A DNA stretch of 64,000 nt from Anaerolineales bacterium (GCA_020634895.1 JACKAV010000009.1:1-64000); one strand, 5' to 3'. Shown: positions 8,365 to 17,481, numbered from the stretch's first letter. Notes: generated by a model not told the origin, from the sequence alone. A program made the numbers and translations.

Positions 8365-9228
8365 ATGAATGTTGAGACCCTTTTAAAACAGTACATTCCC
8401 AGCCTTAATTCAGAGACACCAGAACTCGACAGTCAACTCCTGCTTGCCCATGTGATCGGACGTCCGCGCACGTGGCTGCTCGCCCACCTTGATGAGCCTC
8501 TCACCCCGCCGCAAATTGATCTGGCAAACCAGGCATTTACCCGCCTGAGAACGGGCGAACCCCTGCCGTATATTCTGGGTCGCTGGGAATTCTTCGGGCT
8601 AGATTTCGATATCACGTCCGATGTTTTGATCCCCCGCCCCGAAACTGAATTGCTCGTGGAAAAAGCTGTCCACTGGCTAAAGGCATCTCCACACCGGCGC
8701 GCCGTCGCCGACGTTGGAACCGGGTCCGGCGTCATCGCCGTATCCCTCGCCATGCAAATCCCCGATCTGCAGGTCTTCGCCACCGACGTATCACATTCCG
8801 CTCTTAGAGTTGCAAAACATAACGCGGAAAAATTCCATGTACACCAACAGATCGAATTCATGGAATGCGACCTATTGCCGGAGTCAAAATCGAATGTGCT
8901 GCGACCAAACTTCCGGTTCTCATCTTTCGATTTAATCTGCGCAAACCTGCCATACATCCCCACAGAGACCATGCACTCACTTTCCGTTTTCGGGCACGAA
9001 CCGACCCTTGCCCTCGATGGCGGCAAAGACGGACTGGACCCATACCGCAAGCTTCTCAACCTCGCGCCAAAATGGCTCGCGCCGAACGGCATCCTCCTGC
9101 TCGAGATCGAAGCCACGCAGGGAATGAAAGCCCTGAGCCTTGCCTACGATAATTTTTCTGAAGCTTCCATTTCCCTGCATCAAGACCTCGCCGGGCACGA
9201 CCGCCTGCTTGAAATTCAATTCCACTAA
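8365..9228 (+). CDS. prmC: release factor glutamine N5-methyltransferase
   Basis: 287 aa from ATG 8365. It uses S-adenosylmethionine to methylate the Gln of the GGQ loop in release factors. It has an N-terminal helical domain, then a Rossmann methyltransferase fold with motif I DVGTGSGVIAVSLA. The substrate-amide motif, normally NPPY, reads NLPY here (ICANLPYIPTE). The earlier ATG at 8344 is inside the terminator hairpin and is unlikely to be used. Position right after prfA supports the assignment. Confidence 0.92.
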   Translation: MNVETLLKQYIPSLNSETPELDSQLLLAHVIGRPRTWLLAHLDEPLTPPQIDLANQAFTRLRTGEPLPYILGRWEFFGLDFDITSDVLIPRPETELLVEKAVHWLKASPHRRAVADVGTGSGVIAVSLAMQIPDLQVFATDVSHSALRVAKHNAEKFHVHQQIEFMECDLLPESKSNVLRPNFRFSSFDLICANLPYIPTETMHSLSVFGHEPTLALDGGKDGLDPYRKLLNLAPKWLAPNGILLLEIEATQGMKALSLAYDNFSEASISLHQDLAGHDRLLEIQFH

Positions 9229-9236
9229 AAAGCAAG

Positions 9237-9265
9237 TTGACAGCGTTATAATCAAAAAAGAGAAT
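9237..9265 (+). promoter_or_regulatory. promoter of the HD-GYP gene
   Basis: A perfect -35 TTGACA (9237-9242), 17-nt spacer and GAGAAT (9260-9265) 8 nt before the ATG, giving a leaderless message. A competing TATAAT at 9247-9252 lies inside the spacer but lacks a good -35. Confidence 0.5.
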
Positions 9266-9273
9266 CTCAAAAG

Positions 9274-10470
9274 ATGAAGGAACGTTTACAGGCTATTCGC
9301 TGGCGGGAATTCTTCACCAAACTCACCGACACCGAATCAGATGACCCAACCACAAAACGCAAAGGACAGTTGCTCGCCCTTTATATTGGCTTGTGTTTCT
9401 TTCTGCTCATCTACACACTGCTAAACACAGCTATTGTTCTGGCGCTGAACCCAAGCCTTGAATACACGATCTATCTGATCGAAGACTTTGTCGCCATCAT
9501 CCCGTTCCTGATCTTTTGGAGAATGAACCAGCGCGGAAAAGTATTACTCACAGCTTATATTTCGATCTCCTTTACAATCCTCGTGGCCGTCTTCGGAAGC
9601 GACACAAGGTTTCTGGAATATTCGATGGTCGTTTTTGCACTTCCCATCGGCATTTCCAGTTTTATCATCCGACCATCCAGTTCATTCTTTTTTGCAACAT
9701 TGACCACCGTTTCATATATTATTTCCAGTTTTGTTTATAACTACATCTGGGAATATAACCTCACAGCAGTCATTGCACTCTTTGCGCTCGCCCTGCTCAC
9801 ATGGGTCACTTCCCGTCAACTTGAGAATGCGATGCACAAGAACGATGATCTGGTCGCCAACCTGCAAAAGAGGAACAACCAGATTCGAGCCGCCTATGAA
9901 AGCACCCTCGAAGGTTGGTCGCACGCGCTGGAGATCCGCGACCGCGAAACGGAAGGTCACACCGAACGCGTCACCGAACTGACCATGAGCATTGGGCGGC
10001 AAATGGGTTTCTCTGAAGAGGAACTGCTCCACATCCGCCGCGGCGCATTACTGCACGACATCGGCAAACTGGGCATCCCCGATGACATTCTGCACAAACC
10101 GGGTCCATTGACGGACGAAGAAAGAGCCGTCATGCAAACGCATCCACAGATAGCCGTCAAACTGCTTACGCCCATCGACTATTTGAAGCCTGCCTTAAAC
10201 ATTCCCCGCTATCACCATGAAAAATGGGACGGCACCGGATATCCGAACAAGTTAAAGGGAGAGGAGATTCCGCTTGAAGCGCGTATCTTCGCCATCATCG
10301 ATGTGTACGACGCCCTATCCTTCGACCGTCCGTACCGCAAGGCTTGGGAAAAACAAAAGGTTCTGGACTTTATCATTTCAGAATCAGGTAAGCACTTTGA
10401 CCCCCGCGTGGTCGAAATATTTATTCATGAGATCAAAAAAGATGAACACCAAGATCCTACCCGCCAGTGA
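9274..10470 (+). CDS. membrane-bound HD-GYP domain phosphodiesterase
   Basis: 398 aa. Residues 30-180 contain about six hydrophobic helices in a compact, loop-poor arrangement, probably a membrane sensor. A short coiled region (about 185-215) leads to the HD-GYP domain. This domain shows metal-binding H261-D262 (LLHDIGKLGIPD), a paired HHEKWDGTGYPN with the GYP signature at 322-324, and the following IDVYDAL helix. Proteins of this type hydrolyse cyclic di-GMP. The stop overlaps the next gene by 29 nt. Confidence 0.88.
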   Translation: MKERLQAIRWREFFTKLTDTESDDPTTKRKGQLLALYIGLCFFLLIYTLLNTAIVLALNPSLEYTIYLIEDFVAIIPFLIFWRMNQRGKVLLTAYISISFTILVAVFGSDTRFLEYSMVVFALPIGISSFIIRPSSSFFFATLTTVSYIISSFVYNYIWEYNLTAVIALFALALLTWVTSRQLENAMHKNDDLVANLQKRNNQIRAAYESTLEGWSHALEIRDRETEGHTERVTELTMSIGRQMGFSEEELLHIRRGALLHDIGKLGIPDDILHKPGPLTDEERAVMQTHPQIAVKLLTPIDYLKPALNIPRYHHEKWDGTGYPNKLKGEEIPLEARIFAIIDVYDALSFDRPYRKAWEKQKVLDFIISESGKHFDPRVVEIFIHEIKKDEHQDPTRQ

Positions 10471-11050
10471 AATTCAACAGGCGCTCCGCATATTAAAACA
10501 GGGCGGCATCGTCGCCTTCCCAACAGACACCGTTTACGGTGTCGGCACACTCGCATTCGACAACGCCGCCATCGAAAGTATCTACACCGCCAAAGACCGT
10601 CCGCTTGAAAAAGCCATTCCCATTTTGATCGGGGATATGAGCGACCTGGATAAAGTTGCGGACAACATCCCAGAAATGGCTCTCCGTTTTGCCGCGCGCT
10701 TCTGGCCCGGACCGTTGACCTGCATCGTCCCAAAAAAGCGGACACTCCCTCCAGCCGTATCTGCCACCGAGACCGTCGCCGTTCGCATTCCAGACCATCC
10801 CGACGCACTCACCCTCCTCCGTGCCGCCGGACCGATGGCGGTGACATCCGCCAATATTTCCGGTCAGGCAAACCCATCCACCGCGCACGATGTTTACGAC
10901 CAACTCAACGGAAGGATTCCGCTGATCCTCGACGGCGGAGAAACGCCCGGAGGGACCGCCTCCACCATTGTAGATTGCACCGGAGAAAAACCGGTAATCC
11001 TGCGTGAAGGTCCGCTAACTATGGAAAATTTAATCTTCGCGCTCGAATAA
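10442..11050 (+). CDS. threonylcarbamoyl-AMP synthase (YrdC/Sua5 family)
   Basis: 202 aa. It makes threonylcarbamoyl-AMP from threonine, bicarbonate and ATP for the t6A37 tRNA modification. Family signature KQGGIVAFPTDTVYGVG lies near the N-terminus, with KDRPLEKAIPILI and the SANISGQANPSTA block further on. At about 200 aa it lacks the Sua5 C-terminal domain, so it is of the short TsaC type. Start at 10442 lies inside the end of the HD-GYP gene. A longer in-frame extension to 10274 is only the other gene's shadow. The partner enzyme TsaD is encoded convergently just downstream. Confidence 0.92.
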   Translation: MNTKILPASEIQQALRILKQGGIVAFPTDTVYGVGTLAFDNAAIESIYTAKDRPLEKAIPILIGDMSDLDKVADNIPEMALRFAARFWPGPLTCIVPKKRTLPPAVSATETVAVRIPDHPDALTLLRAAGPMAVTSANISGQANPSTAHDVYDQLNGRIPLILDGGETPGGTASTIVDCTGEKPVILREGPLTMENLIFALE

Positions 11051-11128
11051 TCTTCTCATCCAACGCTTATTCAATGTTCAGGATACATTAAACTCCAAGC
11101 ATATAATGAAAGTTGCATTCTCCTGATG

Positions 11129-11173
11129 TCAAACCCCCAGTTGCTTGGGCAAGCAACTGGGGGTTTGAGTTTT
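11129..11173 (+). terminator. strong terminator after the YrdC-type gene
   Basis: Perfect 18-bp stem (11129-11146 and 11151-11168) with tetraloop GGGC, followed by GTTTTAAT. Confidence 0.85.
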
Positions 11174-11180
11174 AATACAA

Positions 11181-11210
11181 AAAACCCCGAAAAGAAATCT
11201 TTTCGGGGTT
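11181..11210 (-). terminator. terminator of tsaD
   Basis: Perfect 13-bp stem (11183-11195 and 11198-11210) with a 2-nt loop. On the minus strand it is followed by TTTTTTG, so it serves the convergent tsaD. Confidence 0.8.
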
Positions 11211-11228
11211 AACTTTTTTCGAAGTTCT

Positions 11229-12257
11229 TTACGATAGGGGCCAGGCGGGTAAAACGTCCATTTCCATTTCGGAGACATGCCCAAACGCATAGCGGAAATA
11301 TCCTGCCGCGCCGATCATTGCCGCATTATCTGTGCAAAGCGACAGGGGCGGGATATGCACAGGAAAATCCTCCTGTCCTTTAAATGCCTGACGCAAGGCG
11401 CGGTTGGCGGAAACACCGCCCGCCACCAAAATCTCTTTCGCGCCGTATTCGCGTGCCGCATTCATCGTCTTCTTGAAAAGCACGTCCACGACTGCGCGTT
11501 GGAATGAAGCCGCTATATCCTTTACCGGAATGGCATTACTCTTTTTCTTCAGTTCCTGCACTTCATACAACACCGAGGTCTTAAGCCCACTGAAGGAAAA
11601 ATTCCAGGTTCCATCGAGCCAGGCCCGAGGGAAGTTGAAGCGTGAGGGGTCTCCATCCTCTGCCTCTTTCTGGATGGATGGTCCGCCCGGGTAGGGCAAA
11701 TCCAGCAGGCGCGCGACCTTATCGAACGCCTCACCCGCCGCATCATCCAGCGTCGCGCCGAGGCGTTGATAGGTCAGGTGATCGGTCATCAAATTCAATT
11801 CGGAATGTCCGCCGGAAACGAGCAGCGCCATCAACGGGAATTGCGGCTCCGCGGGAACCTGCTCGCCTGCCTTATACACCCACGAAGAATAGATATGACC
11901 TTCAAGATGATTGACGCCGACGATCGGTTTATCCAACGCAAGCGCCATACCCTTTGCCATGTTCATGCCGACGATGAGCGAGCCAGCAAGACCGGGTCCC
12001 TGTGTGACTGCAATCGCATCAATATCGTTGAGCGTGAGATGCGCCTGCGAAAGCGCCTGCTGAACAACGGGAATGATGCTCAACACATGCTGGCGCGAAG
12101 CGACCTCAGGGAACACGCCGCCATAACGCGCGTGTATCTCCATTTGAGAGGCAACCACAGACGAAAGCAGAGCGCGTCCATTTTCAATGACGGCGCAGGC
12201 AGTTTCGTCACAGGATGATTCAATGGCTAAAATTCGAGCGGGTTTAAGTTCTGTCAT
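11229..12257 (-). CDS. tsaD: tRNA N6-adenosine threonylcarbamoyltransferase
   Basis: 342 aa. TsaD transfers the threonylcarbamoyl group to A37 of ANN-decoding tRNAs. The N-terminal ILAIESSCDETACAV is the family hallmark. The metal-binding HLEGH (VNHLEGHIYSS) and the phosphate loop LLVSGGHSEL are intact, as is the ASK-fold C-terminal EILVAGGVSANRALR. Length is normal. It converges with the YrdC-type gene, so two steps of t6A synthesis are adjacent. Confidence 0.96.
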   Translation of the reverse strand: MTELKPARILAIESSCDETACAVIENGRALLSSVVASQMEIHARYGGVFPEVASRQHVLSIIPVVQQALSQAHLTLNDIDAIAVTQGPGLAGSLIVGMNMAKGMALALDKPIVGVNHLEGHIYSSWVYKAGEQVPAEPQFPLMALLVSGGHSELNLMTDHLTYQRLGATLDDAAGEAFDKVARLLDLPYPGGPSIQKEAEDGDPSRFNFPRAWLDGTWNFSFSGLKTSVLYEVQELKKKSNAIPVKDIAASFQRAVVDVLFKKTMNAAREYGAKEILVAGGVSANRALRQAFKGQEDFPVHIPPLSLCTDNAAMIGAAGYFRYAFGHVSEMEMDVLPAWPLS

Positions 12258-12270
12258 TATCTTTTCTTTT

Positions 12271-12320
12271 TACCACAGAGAACATCAGGATCACATAAAT
12301 TTCAATTAAGAGTCTCTGAA
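12271..12320. repeat. short spacer repeat remnant
   Basis: TACCACAGAGAACATCAGG followed by GAGTCTCTGAATTCC resembles the same 'accacagagaacacagag' spacer class seen near 1.3 kb. It is only a weak match. Confidence 0.3.
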
Positions 12321-12326
12321 TTCCTT

Positions 12327-13133
12327 CTATAAATATCTCAAAAACGCATCAGGGTTCGCGAGAAAATCGCGCGTGAGGTTGACGTGCTCCAAGTCATTAT
12401 ATTTTACTTCGCGGATGATACCTTCGTGGAATTGAAGAATCTGCGCGTTGGGAAACGCCAAAATGATCGGCGAATGCGTTGCGATAATGAACTGCGCCTC
12501 TTGACCGACCATTTGCCTGAGTGCCGAAAGGAAACTGAGTTGTCGGGACGGTGAAAGCGCGGCTTCGGGCTCATCCAATAAATATAAACCGCCGGGGATA
12601 AAACGCGATTGAAATAGATTTAGAAAAGCTTCGCCATGTGAGAAATCATCAAGGTCTTTGCCGTAGCGGTGTTTCATCGCCGCCAGTTGACCGGCGTACG
12701 CCGAACGCGCCAGATCGGCTGCGTATTTTGAGCGTCCCTTGTAATCGCGCTCGACGTTGTTGTATTCCTCTTCCAACTCCTCGCGTGTCTCGCGCATGGA
12801 ACGGGCGTAGCCGAAAAAATCCTCGGCGCGCATGAAGAATCCCTTGCGGGTGCGTTTGGTCCATGCCAGCTTGAAATACTTTGCCAATTTGCGAATCGGC
12901 GCAAGCGTCTTGTCGGTTTTGACGCTTTCGCTGCCCACCGTAATGGACTCGACCGCACAAGCCAGCGCCTCCATCACTGTCGATTTGCCGGAGCCGTTCT
13001 CGCCCACAAAGAAGGTCACAGGCGCGGTGAATTTGATCTCGGATAAAGACCGAATCACCGGAACCGTGAACGGGAATTCATCCGCTTCACTTTCAAGGTA
13101 TGGACGTGGGGTAAGAGAAATAAGGTGAATCAT
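12327..13133 (-). CDS. COG3910-type predicted AAA/ABC-like ATPase
   Basis: 268 aa from ATG 13133; an extension to 13196 is not supported. ABC-ATPase-like architecture: Walker A GENGSGKST near residue 40, a signature-like SHGEAFL, Walker B GGLYLLDEPEAALSP and a switch His in IIATHSPIIL. An Arg/Glu-rich helical insert (about 95-150) lies between the lobes. The pattern matches the small stand-alone predicted ATPases of COG3910. No transporter or nuclease partner lies beside it. Function unknown. Confidence 0.8.
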   Translation of the reverse strand: MIHLISLTPRPYLESEADEFPFTVPVIRSLSEIKFTAPVTFFVGENGSGKSTVMEALACAVESITVGSESVKTDKTLAPIRKLAKYFKLAWTKRTRKGFFMRAEDFFGYARSMRETREELEEEYNNVERDYKGRSKYAADLARSAYAGQLAAMKHRYGKDLDDFSHGEAFLNLFQSRFIPGGLYLLDEPEAALSPSRQLSFLSALRQMVGQEAQFIIATHSPIILAFPNAQILQFHEGIIREVKYNDLEHVNLTRDFLANPDAFLRYL

Positions 13134-13209
13134 CGTAAATAGGCGCAGGACTCTGAAAGTACTACTTTCGGTACCCCGCCTGAAGTAGAACTTCAAGATT
13201 CCATGCTAA

Positions 13210-14460
13210 TTACTTCTTCCACTTCTTCATCGGAAGGACAAAATCATATGGAAACTCGGCAAGCTTTTCCATCACGCCGTCGGGACGTACCCAAAGCGTA
13301 TCCTCGATGCGAAAGCCCATCCCTTTTTCGGGGTAGTACAAGCCTGGTTCGGAGGTGATGATCACACCGGGCGCGAGGCGCTGGTCGTCGCTGGCGGTGA
13401 GTCCGCTGAATGGGCGTTCGTGGATGTTCAATCCCACACCGTGTCCCAAACTATGGACGTAGCCTTCGATCGGCGCCTTGGTGTTGAGCAGAGTTTGATG
13501 TCCGTTTGCCTCAAAGAGTTCACAGGTCATTTTTTGATAATCTTTGAAAGCCACATTCAAATCGAAGTTGTCACTTAGCGTGTCGTACACTTCCTTGACC
13601 TGATCGTACAACTCCTGCGCTTCCGGTGTGGCGTAACCGAGGCTCCACGTGCGGGTGAAATCATAATAATAACCGCCGCCCGCTTCAGCAGGATAAAAGT
13701 CAAAAACAATCGTTTGACCGAGGCGCATCAGATCGGTGGGATTGCCCGAAGAGTGCGGCACGCCTGCATCGCGCCCGATGGCAAAGATAAAACCGGAGGG
13801 CAATTCCGCGCCATGTTCGGAGACCCACAAACGAATCTTCGAGTGGACATCACCAACGGTTAAAGGTGTTCCATCTTCCTTGAGCAAAACCTCGTCATCG
13901 CGGACATCGCACGACGTGAGATAATCCCGCACGCGCCCCACAACGGATGTGGTCACCCTGCCCATCTTGCGGATGCGCTCGACTTCATTTTCATCCTTGG
14001 TTTCCATCGCGCGCAGGAAAATGGAATCTTCCCGAGTCTCGCCAATAAATTCAAGTTTCGGCATCAACTTTTGAAGATGACTCAAAACTCCAAACACCAT
14101 GCTGACATCGTAATGTCCATACACGCCGACACGTCCCTGCGTGATGCCCAAATCATCGAACATCTGCTGATATCGCATGGCGCTTGCAAGCAAGGCGTCC
14201 CCTTCGGCTTTATTCAATAACTCGTTGTAATCGTATTTTGTATAGGGCGTCAGTTTCAGTCCGCTTTTGGCGGCTTCGTCTCGTTCCATATCGTTGTAAA
14301 AATAAACCGGCTGTTCGCCGCGCTTTTTGATCACAGTGGCATGGCTGACGTGCCCGCCGCCAGTCAGGTAATACATGGGCGGATTATTCTCAGCATTGCC
14401 AAACACGATAAACGAATCCAAATTGCGGGCTTGCATGATTGCATCGAGGTCTGATTTCAT
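13210..14460 (-). CDS. M24-family metallopeptidase (Xaa-Pro aminopeptidase-like)
   Basis: 416 aa. The N-terminal creatinase-like domain (about 1-165) is followed by the pita-bread peptidase fold. Metal ligands are recognisable: Asp in VFDFYPAE, Asp in YYYDFTRTW, His in SLGHGVGLNIHE, Glu in TSEPGLYY and Glu in FRIEDT. An AAGGA site precedes the ATG. Such enzymes remove an N-terminal residue before proline or cleave related imidopeptides. Substrate cannot be told from sequence. Confidence 0.88.
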   Translation of the reverse strand: MKSDLDAIMQARNLDSFIVFGNAENNPPMYYLTGGGHVSHATVIKKRGEQPVYFYNDMERDEAAKSGLKLTPYTKYDYNELLNKAEGDALLASAMRYQQMFDDLGITQGRVGVYGHYDVSMVFGVLSHLQKLMPKLEFIGETREDSIFLRAMETKDENEVERIRKMGRVTTSVVGRVRDYLTSCDVRDDEVLLKEDGTPLTVGDVHSKIRLWVSEHGAELPSGFIFAIGRDAGVPHSSGNPTDLMRLGQTIVFDFYPAEAGGGYYYDFTRTWSLGYATPEAQELYDQVKEVYDTLSDNFDLNVAFKDYQKMTCELFEANGHQTLLNTKAPIEGYVHSLGHGVGLNIHERPFSGLTASDDQRLAPGVIITSEPGLYYPEKGMGFRIEDTLWVRPDGVMEKLAEFPYDFVLPMKKWKK

Positions 14461-14477
14461 AAGTTATCCTTTTCTTA

Positions 14478-14572
14478 ACGCGAATATTTCGAATGAACGA
14501 ATTACCCGAATTTATTATTTTTTGCGAATGACAATAATTTAACGAACAGGATAGAAATTCGAGTCATTCGTG
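14478..14572. repeat. spacer repeat rich in TTCG/CGAA words
   Basis: Contains CGAATATTTCGAATGAACGAATTACCCG-like and TTCGAGTCATTCGTGTTAATC-like stretches (written here in part), a semi-palindromic sequence style that recurs in intergenic regions of many bacteria. It abuts the selA stop codon. Confidence 0.4.
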
Positions 14573-15931
14573 TTAATCTTTCAATAAATTCTTCAACCCA
14601 ACCAGCAATGCGCCTTCCTGCGCTGGTAAAACTGTGCGCGGGTCGAGCAAAACTTTGTCGTTCTCCGTCCGCGCAATGATGGGCGGATTGTTCTTCCGCA
14701 GGGCGAGCAAAAATTTACTGGCTGATTTGACTTGCAGTTCAAGCAAATAAGTTGGGATGGATTCGTCTGGAAGCGACCCGCCCCCCACAGTGGATTCACC
14801 CTCCACAACCTTTCCCTGACCCAAATGATCGCGCCACGCCTCTGCCCGCCCTTGAACCTGTTTCAGCGTCAGGGACATCATCCTCACGATGGGGATTTCC
14901 CGCTCCGCCTCATCCTTGAGATAATGCGTGAGTGTGGCGGATATTCCCGCCAGGCAAGCCTTGTCCGCGCGGACAGCTCTCGCCAGCGGATGCTTTTTGA
15001 TCTTATCGAGCAGTGCCTTCTTACCAATAATGATCCCCGCCTGCGGACCGCCAAGTAATTTGTCGCCTGAGAAGAGAACCACGTCCGCGCCCGCCTGCAT
15101 GGACTCTTGCACGGTCGGCTCGTGGACAAAACCATATTTGGCAGTGTCATACATGGCGCCCGAACCAAGGTCGTCTACAACAGGGACGCCTGCTTCGTGA
15201 GCAGCGTCGACAATATCCTTGAATTCAGGTTCTTCGGTAAAGCCGACGATCTTGAAATTCGACCGATGTGCGCGCATGACAAGCGCAACTGGTTCTTTGA
15301 GTGCGGAGGTGTAATCGGAAATACGAATCTTGTTAGTGGTACCCACTTCCACGAGTTTCGCGCCGGACTGCTTCATCACATCCGGCACGCGGAAGCCGCC
15401 GCCGATCTCGACCAATTGCGAACGGGCAATGACCACACGTTTGCGGTTCGCCAAAGCGGACAAGGTCAATAAAACGGCAGAAGCATTGTTATTGACCACA
15501 ATCGCGGATTCTGCGCCTGTCAACTTTTGCAGGAGAGCTTCAGCATGGACCAAACGCGAGCCGCGCTTGCCGGACTCCAAATCGAATTCAAGGTTGGAAT
15601 ATCCCTTCGAAACGATGTTCATCGCGCGGATGGTCGCTTCGCTCATGGGGGCACGCCCAAGATTGGTATGCAGAATCACTCCCGTGGCGTTGATGACCGG
15701 CAGCAGCGTCGACTCTGTCCATGCGGTAAGGGTGGATTCTGCCCGGGAGAGGATCAACTCAATAGAGGGCAATGAAATTTCCGGGTCCCGTTTGAAGCGC
15801 GCGCGGATGTCATCCAAAGTCTGGCGCAGCGCATCCAAAGTCAAAGGACGACCGAACTGCGCGATGAGTTGGGCGGTCGTTTCGGTTTGAAGAAGTTGTT
15901 CAATGGAAGGGAGGTTACGAAGAGTTGTCAT
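14573..15931 (-). CDS. selA: L-seryl-tRNA(Sec) selenium transferase
   Basis: 452 aa. SelA is a PLP enzyme that converts seryl-tRNA(Sec) to selenocysteyl-tRNA(Sec) using selenophosphate. The PLP lysine is K291 in FSGDKLLGGPQAG; the N-terminal tRNA-binding region and NATGVILHTNLGRAP are typical. Its presence implies selenocysteine use, though no selB, selD, tRNA-Sec or obvious in-frame-TGA gene appears in this window. Its ATG lies 17 nt inside the end of the upstream membrane protein gene, so the two are probably translated together. Confidence 0.95.
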   Translation of the reverse strand: MTTLRNLPSIEQLLQTETTAQLIAQFGRPLTLDALRQTLDDIRARFKRDPEISLPSIELILSRAESTLTAWTESTLLPVINATGVILHTNLGRAPMSEATIRAMNIVSKGYSNLEFDLESGKRGSRLVHAEALLQKLTGAESAIVVNNNASAVLLTLSALANRKRVVIARSQLVEIGGGFRVPDVMKQSGAKLVEVGTTNKIRISDYTSALKEPVALVMRAHRSNFKIVGFTEEPEFKDIVDAAHEAGVPVVDDLGSGAMYDTAKYGFVHEPTVQESMQAGADVVLFSGDKLLGGPQAGIIIGKKALLDKIKKHPLARAVRADKACLAGISATLTHYLKDEAEREIPIVRMMSLTLKQVQGRAEAWRDHLGQGKVVEGESTVGGGSLPDESIPTYLLELQVKSASKFLLALRKNNPPIIARTENDKVLLDPRTVLPAQEGALLVGLKNLLKD

Positions 15932-16328
15932 CTTGGATCACAGGCGGGCGCCGATTGGCTTTCTCGCGAATGCGAATGAAATATTCTGCGGCGATGAGTC
16001 CGGCTGCAAGTCCGAGAATAACATAGAGAGTGACAAGTCGACCAAGTTGCAGCCATGCAATGGTCGCGCCATAAACCCCGACCCACATTGCCTGACGCAC
16101 GATCACGTTGGCATCGGCAGGCGGGGTGGTCGGAAAACGTTGATGAAGATAATAAACGAGGGGAAGTGCAGTACCGGCAAGCGCCATTAACAGCAGGGCG
16201 AAAAATCCCCAACGCGCCCACACAAAAGGCAGGGTCATTGTAATGACCAGATACAGACCGCCCCAACCGATCACGGCAAGCGCAAGCGCAGATAAACCAA
16301 ATGGTTTGAAATGAAGTTTTTCATCCAT
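15915..16328 (-). CDS. four-helix membrane protein upstream of selA
   Basis: 137 aa with four predicted membrane helices (about 13-35, 39-60, 82-100 and 102-118), short loops and a charged C-terminal tail. No motif links it to a known family. A TATAAT box lies 7 nt before its ATG, so it is the likely first gene of the transcript that carries selA. Any role in selenium handling would be conjecture. Confidence 0.72.
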   Translation of the reverse strand: MDEKLHFKPFGLSALALAVIGWGGLYLVITMTLPFVWARWGFFALLLMALAGTALPLVYYLHQRFPTTPPADANVIVRQAMWVGVYGATIAWLQLGRLVTLYVILGLAAGLIAAEYFIRIREKANRRPPVIQDDNSS

Positions 16329-16335
16329 CAGCAGA

Positions 16336-16341
16336 ATTATA
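16336..16341 (-). promoter_or_regulatory. -10 box, leaderless promoter of the selA unit
   Basis: Perfect TATAAT on the minus strand, 7 nt before ATG 16328, without a ribosome-binding site. No convincing -35. Confidence 0.55.
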
Positions 16342-16387
16342 CCCGCATCAAATTCTGCGCATGGGTCTGCAAAGCCGATCGGCGGTT

Positions 16388-17437
16388 TTACAACAACGGG
16401 TTCCAGATCATCGAAAGCGCCAAAGCCAGAACGACCAACAGAGCTGCGCCCGCCGCAAAGAAAACACTGATCTCGATGGTTTGTGTAACAGTGATAAGCT
16501 GGGTCGGCAGGTCGTCAAAAACTTTTTGCAACTCGTCTGAGCTTTCGGCAAGATGATACGAACCGCCCGTCATATCCGAGACCAGCTTGAGCGTCTCTTC
16601 ATCGATCTCGCGCCGAAAACCACCACGCCCACCCCCGCCGCCAAAGAACGGTCCGCCAAAGGGATCTTCAAATTGGGCAATATATGGATTGCAATTCATG
16701 GGGGAAGTATTGTTCGTCGTGCCAAAGCCAATAGTATAGACACGCACACCGCGATCTTTCGCCATTTGCGCAGCCGTCAACGGAGGGACGCCGGAAGTGG
16801 TGACACCATCCGTCAGCAGGACAATGATGGCAGGTACATACTCGCCTTCAGGCAGCGGCTCGAACGGGACCGAGGAATATGGGCTGACAACCGAATCGTC
16901 TATCTCAGCGACGGCATTAAGCGACATCAGAATCCCTTCGCCAATGGCGGTTCGGCGCGCTGTGGAAATATTTTGAATCGTCTCTTCAAGCAAGGCATGA
17001 TCTGTAGTCGGTGACTGGGCGATGGCAGCAAACCCTGCAAAGACAACAATACCGATCTGGGTATCGGCATCCTGTGATTTGATAAATTGCAGCGCCGCCT
17101 CCTTGGCCGACTCGAGGCGGTTTGGCGCAATATCGGTGGAGCACATACTACGAGATACATCGATGGCAAGGATGATGGTCGAGTTGGCTGCAGGCAGCGT
17201 GACCGTGGAAACGGGTCGTGCCATGGCAGTGATCAGGCTGGACATCGCCACGAGGAATAACGCAAACGGCAAATGACGCTTCCATTGCGACTGCTTCGGC
17301 ACCGCCTGACGGACCAACGAAAGGCTGGAAAACCGTACCGCATACCGCTTCCGCCGCCGAAGGACAAGAATGTAAACAAGAAGCAGAAGCGGAACGAGCG
17401 CCAACAGATAAAGAATGGGTAACCAGAGAAATTCCAT
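16388..17437 (-). CDS. BatA/BatB-like VWA-domain membrane protein
   Basis: 349 aa. Two N-terminal membrane helices (about 4-26 and 57-73) precede a von Willebrand A domain with MIDAS motif D93-V-S-R-S97 and a later LLTDGVTTSG, and a C-terminal helix (about 322-345). Residues about 258-285 hold a Gly/Phe/Arg-rich insert (PFFGGGGGRGG) absent from its paralogue next door. The architecture matches VWA proteins that accompany MoxR ATPases. It is the last gene of the unit 21219-16388. Confidence 0.86.
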   Translation of the reverse strand: MEFLWLPILYLLALVPLLLLVYILVLRRRKRYAVRFSSLSLVRQAVPKQSQWKRHLPFALFLVAMSSLITAMARPVSTVTLPAANSTIILAIDVSRSMCSTDIAPNRLESAKEAALQFIKSQDADTQIGIVVFAGFAAIAQSPTTDHALLEETIQNISTARRTAIGEGILMSLNAVAEIDDSVVSPYSSVPFEPLPEGEYVPAIIVLLTDGVTTSGVPPLTAAQMAKDRGVRVYTIGFGTTNNTSPMNCNPYIAQFEDPFGGPFFGGGGGRGGFRREIDEETLKLVSDMTGGSYHLAESSDELQKVFDDLPTQLITVTQTIEISVFFAAGAALLVVLALALSMIWNPLL

Positions 17438-17481
17438 GACGATCTCCAGTGCTGTAAATTCACTCTACACAAACGAGAGAA

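Noticed and set aside
11051..11228. possible small RNA between the YrdC-type gene and tsaD
   Set aside because: Two adjacent hairpins are well explained as back-to-back terminators of convergent genes.
13154..13168. palindrome GAAAGTACTACTTTC near the ATPase start
   Set aside because: Short, A/T-rich and unsupported by a second copy; not enough to call an operator.
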